This document shows, piece after piece, positions 62,022 to 64,000 of a stretch of 64,000 bases of DNA; the stretch's first letter is position 1; every line of letters starts with the position of its first letter. A program made the position numbers and the translations under genes. The notes below the pieces were generated by a model. That model saw only the letters and a list, made by a program, of their open reading frames with translations, searched no databases and had not been told where the DNA came from. The DNA is from Methanosphaera stadtmanae (GTDB lineage: Archaea; Methanobacteriota; Methanobacteria; Methanobacteriales; Methanobacteriaceae), in contig SUTQ01000001.1 in assembly GCA_015062805.1 (NCBI GenBank), positions 62,001 through 126,000 on the forward strand, given 5' to 3'.

Positions 62022-63104
62022 TTATCTTTTTGTAGTTACAACATTTGCAATTACCATTGCACTTAAGAATAAGTAAGTTACAAGTGCGGAACCGTTAATA
62101 GTCCTTGTAATGATGAATAATCCTAGTATTGTCTGCGCGATAAATGCTGATAATGAACCGGTAAGTAACGCCTCACGACCAAGATATTTCTTATTTCCAC
62201 GTTCGCGTTGTTGTCTATATTTGTTTAATACTGTTATTCCTATGAGAATAACGGAAATTACCCAAATAATCATTATTATTAAGAATAAATAACCGAAATC
62301 AAATCCGAAACCAAATATTCCTGGTAAGAAATAATCTATTACGTCTTTTTTTGTTACTAATATACCATAGAATAATGGGAGGGGTAATCCGAATAATGTG
62401 ACGAATGTTAAAGGTAAAGATATATATCCATCACCATTTCCTAAGCCAGTATTTCCCCAATAAGTGGCATTAGCTGTATGACCAAATAGGTTTGTATTTC
62501 CAATTACTAATTTTATACTTGACAATTGGTTATTGCTCATACGATCTATTCTTGAAAGAGGACTAATAATTTCCATTCCTAATAATTGGGATAATCCTTC
62601 CATTAATGCGAATAGTACGATTAAACCAATAACAATTAGTAGAATATTACGTACATTTACATAAGAATTTTCCCTTTTGAAATTTTTACTAATTATTAAG
62701 AATCCAGTTAATAAACCAAGAGCCCACATAATTAAGAAATCACGGTGTACAATTGCTCCGAAAAGAGTAATACCGGCAGTAATTAATATTACTAATAATT
62801 TAATATTTGATGTTTTAGATCCTTGGTCTTCTATCACGGGTATTATCGACCACGACGTTACCACAACCAGTATGGCTAAAGGACCATAAGGATGTGTAAA
62901 TTCGTGATGATTAAACATAGGCAGAATAAGACAAGCTGCATCTATACCGAATAGGACCGTTATTCCAACACCTAATATTAATGATAGAACAAAGACTAAA
63001 CTGAAATTCAAAGGGATAAAATTATATAATAATAAAACTCCTATATGCATCAGAATAGCAAATTCTAAGATTAACATCAAGTGACTTGAAGCTATTAATG
63101 CCAT
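62022..63104 (-). CDS. Polytopic membrane protein, family not recognised
   Basis: The 360-residue protein has about nine or ten hydrophobic helices spread over its length, with polar loops containing FNHHEFTHPYGP (about residues 64-75), AIVHRDF and a longer outer loop (LSRIDRMSNNQLSSIKLVIGNTNLFGHTANATYWGNTGLGNGDGY, given here by its ends only: LSRIDRM and GNGDGY). Basic segments RQQRERGNKK near the C-terminus point inward. The conserved His and Asp in loops could be functional. It does not match a transporter I know. Start ATG follows GGACAGATGAAAC. It is monocistronic between the AT-rich region and tRNA-Ala. Confidence 0.75.
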   Translation of the reverse strand: MALIASSHLMLILEFAILMHIGVLLLYNFIPLNFSLVFVLSLILGVGITVLFGIDAACLILPMFNHHEFTHPYGPLAILVVVTSWSIIPVIEDQGSKTSNIKLLVILITAGITLFGAIVHRDFLIMWALGLLTGFLIISKNFKRENSYVNVRNILLIVIGLIVLFALMEGLSQLLGMEIISPLSRIDRMSNNQLSSIKLVIGNTNLFGHTANATYWGNTGLGNGDGYISLPLTFVTLFGLPLPLFYGILVTKKDVIDYFLPGIFGFGFDFGYLFLIIMIIWVISVILIGITVLNKYRQQRERGNKKYLGREALLTGSLSAFIAQTILGLFIITRTINGSALVTYLFLSAMVIANVVTTKR

Positions 63105-63264
63105 GTTTCATCTGTCCTTTATTATTTTTTGTATAATATTTTATATTTTAAGATTAGATTAATCTTAATATTTATTAACTATAATTATATTAATAAGTGA
63201 TGTTATTAAAATTCTTTGGTAGAGAAGAAAATTGATAAATAAAAAAAGTCTAAAAATAGGTAAG

Positions 63265-63277
63265 TATATTATATAAT
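63265..63277 (+). promoter_or_regulatory. TATA box of tRNA-Ala
   Basis: TATATTATATAAT lies with its centre about 30 bases before the first base of the tRNA, the expected archaeal TATA spacing. Confidence 0.65.
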
Positions 63278-63300
63278 AAACACAAATAATAAAATAACTT

Positions 63301-63374
63301 GGGCTAGTAGCTCAGCTTGGTAGAGTGTCGCCTTGGCATGGCGGAGGCCTCGGGTTCAAATCTCGACTAGTCCA
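63301..63374 (+). tRNA. tRNA-Ala (anticodon GGC)
   Basis: The sequence folds into a full cloverleaf. The acceptor GGGCTAG pairs with CTAGTCC and includes the G3-U70 wobble that marks alanine tRNA. The D arm has TAGCTCAGCTTGG, the anticodon stem CGCC/GGCG holds the loop TTGGCAT, so the anticodon is GGC, and the T arm has GGTTCAAATC. The discriminator is A. CCA is not encoded. No intron is present. Confidence 0.96.
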
Positions 63375-63377
63375 TTT

Positions 63378-64000
63378 CTATTTCTTATTATGATATTCAT
63401 CATATGTTAGATAAATTTGATTAACAATTAAATCAATTAAATTATCTGTTTTTAAATCAACATGTTGTGGTTTTTGATATAATAATTCTTTGGACAATTC
63501 AATAATCTCATTTAAGTTGGTGGATCTTTTCATTAATCCTTTGTTGATGTAATATGTATCTACAGATAATTGTTTTCCAGGATAACAGGAAATTACTGGC
63601 GTTCCTAATAATGCAGCTTCTCTGTTCATAGTTCCACCAGCTCCAATTACCAAATCTGCTTTTTTCATTAAACTAAATGTATCAACAGGTGTTTTAAGAA
63701 CATGTACATTTTCCAGGTCTTTAAATATTTCACCTTGTGTTTTAAAACGTGGGAGAATCAGAATATCCGCAATATCTTTTAAAGAATCTACAATAGGTGT
63801 CAGAACAGATTTTGTACAGTCAGCATCTAAATATGAAGCTAATGAAGGTTCTGGTCTCATAAATATGATTTTATCGTTTTTAATTTTTAAATTCAAATCG
63901 TTCAAGATATTTTCATTATAAACAAAATCTTCTAAGTGACTAACTTCACAAGTTCCATTATATCTGACAATATCATTGGGATTCATACCGAAATGTATTG
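63378..64000 (-). CDS. DUF354 family protein, C-terminal part (cut by window edge)
   Basis: The frame is open to the window edge, so the 202 codons after the first visible ATG and a few before it are the C-terminal two thirds of the protein. Family features are RYNGTCEVSHLEDFVYN (usual yNGikE..YL..F), KIIFMRPEPSLASYLD, ILILPRFKTQGEIF and VIGAGGTMNREAALLGTPVISCYPG, the last being the nucleotide-sugar site of the UDP-glycosyltransferase fold. DUF354 proteins are archaeal and bacterial, of unknown substrate, often near surface-polysaccharide genes. The stop is three bases beyond the tRNA-Ala 3' end, so the two are convergent and almost touch. Confidence 0.85.
   Translation of the reverse strand, partial: IHFGMNPNDIVRYNGTCEVSHLEDFVYNENILNDLNLKIKNDKIIFMRPEPSLASYLDADCTKSVLTPIVDSLKDIADILILPRFKTQGEIFKDLENVHVLKTPVDTFSLMKKADLVIGAGGTMNREAALLGTPVISCYPGKQLSVDTYYINKGLMKRSTNLNEIIELSKELLYQKPQHVDLKTDNLIDLIVNQIYLTYDEYHNKK

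Overview
The window is a very AT-rich archaeal chromosome segment from a hydrogenotrophic methanogen of the order Methanobacteriales. Supporting genes are mch, comA, tfuA, a methanogenesis-marker-16 protein, a Mur-type ligase of the kind used for pseudomurein or cofactors, the separate small subunit of a split family B DNA polymerase, TFE, TFS, RpoP, archaeal RNase P proteins and the exosome. The base composition, the Ig-repeat surface proteins and the canonical-type seryl-tRNA synthetase point towards Methanosphaera or a close relative. That genus call is inference.

Layout. 1-8.9 kb: an edge-truncated secreted protein, a Mur ligase, hypD-tldE, a zinc-ribbon/acidic/membrane-anchored protein, a UbiB kinase and rps8e-polB2. 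9.1-14.4 kb: the hypE-RDD-serS operon, a decayed Ig-repeat adhesin and a four-CBS protein. 14.5-18.1 kb (minus): comA, a CofE-like ligase, tfe, an HD protein and tfuA. 18.6-23.4 kb: ftsZ, secE, nusG/spt5, rpl11, rpl1, rplP0 and rpl12. 23.7-25.3 kb: a second decayed adhesin. 25.5-33.2 kb: alaS, an SF1 helicase, an AbrB-like protein, a 30-residue membrane protein not previously delimited here, marker 16, a HAD hydrolase and a 57-residue two-helix protein.

33.1-41.1 kb (minus) is the archaeal RNA-processing/proteasome superoperon: psmA, SBDS, rrp4, rrp41, rrp42, rpl37ae, rpoP, a Brix protein, pcc1, prefoldin beta, DUF3194, then a HisA-like/PfkB pair. Its usual upstream part (rpl15e, a COG1325 protein, rnp3, rnp2) lies at 48.4-50.5 kb. 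The two parts are separated by about 7.3 kb holding an intact adhesin, purB, a P-loop-less KaiC-like/PPDK_N fusion and mdh. 50.8-56 kb: tfs, an orphan protein, the one-carbon group metE-thyA-mch-ribC (minus) and a methyltransferase whose 5' end is cut by an in-frame TGA. 56-61.1 kb (minus): a complete Opp/Dpp/Nik-type ABC importer. 61.1-64 kb: a long AT-rich gap with a strong hairpin, a polytopic membrane protein, tRNA-Ala(GGC) and an edge-truncated DUF354 protein.

The most interesting unexplained signals are: the 30-residue membrane protein behind a nested dyad next to its TATA box; the KaiC-like/PPDK_N fusion; the split superoperon; the paired decayed adhesins; the 12-bp hairpin with a GC-rich tip in the 61-62 kb desert; a recurring GGGAA...TTCCC palindrome; and terminator hairpins that contain the stop codon. 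I saw no CRISPR array, insertion sequence, integrase or rRNA gene.
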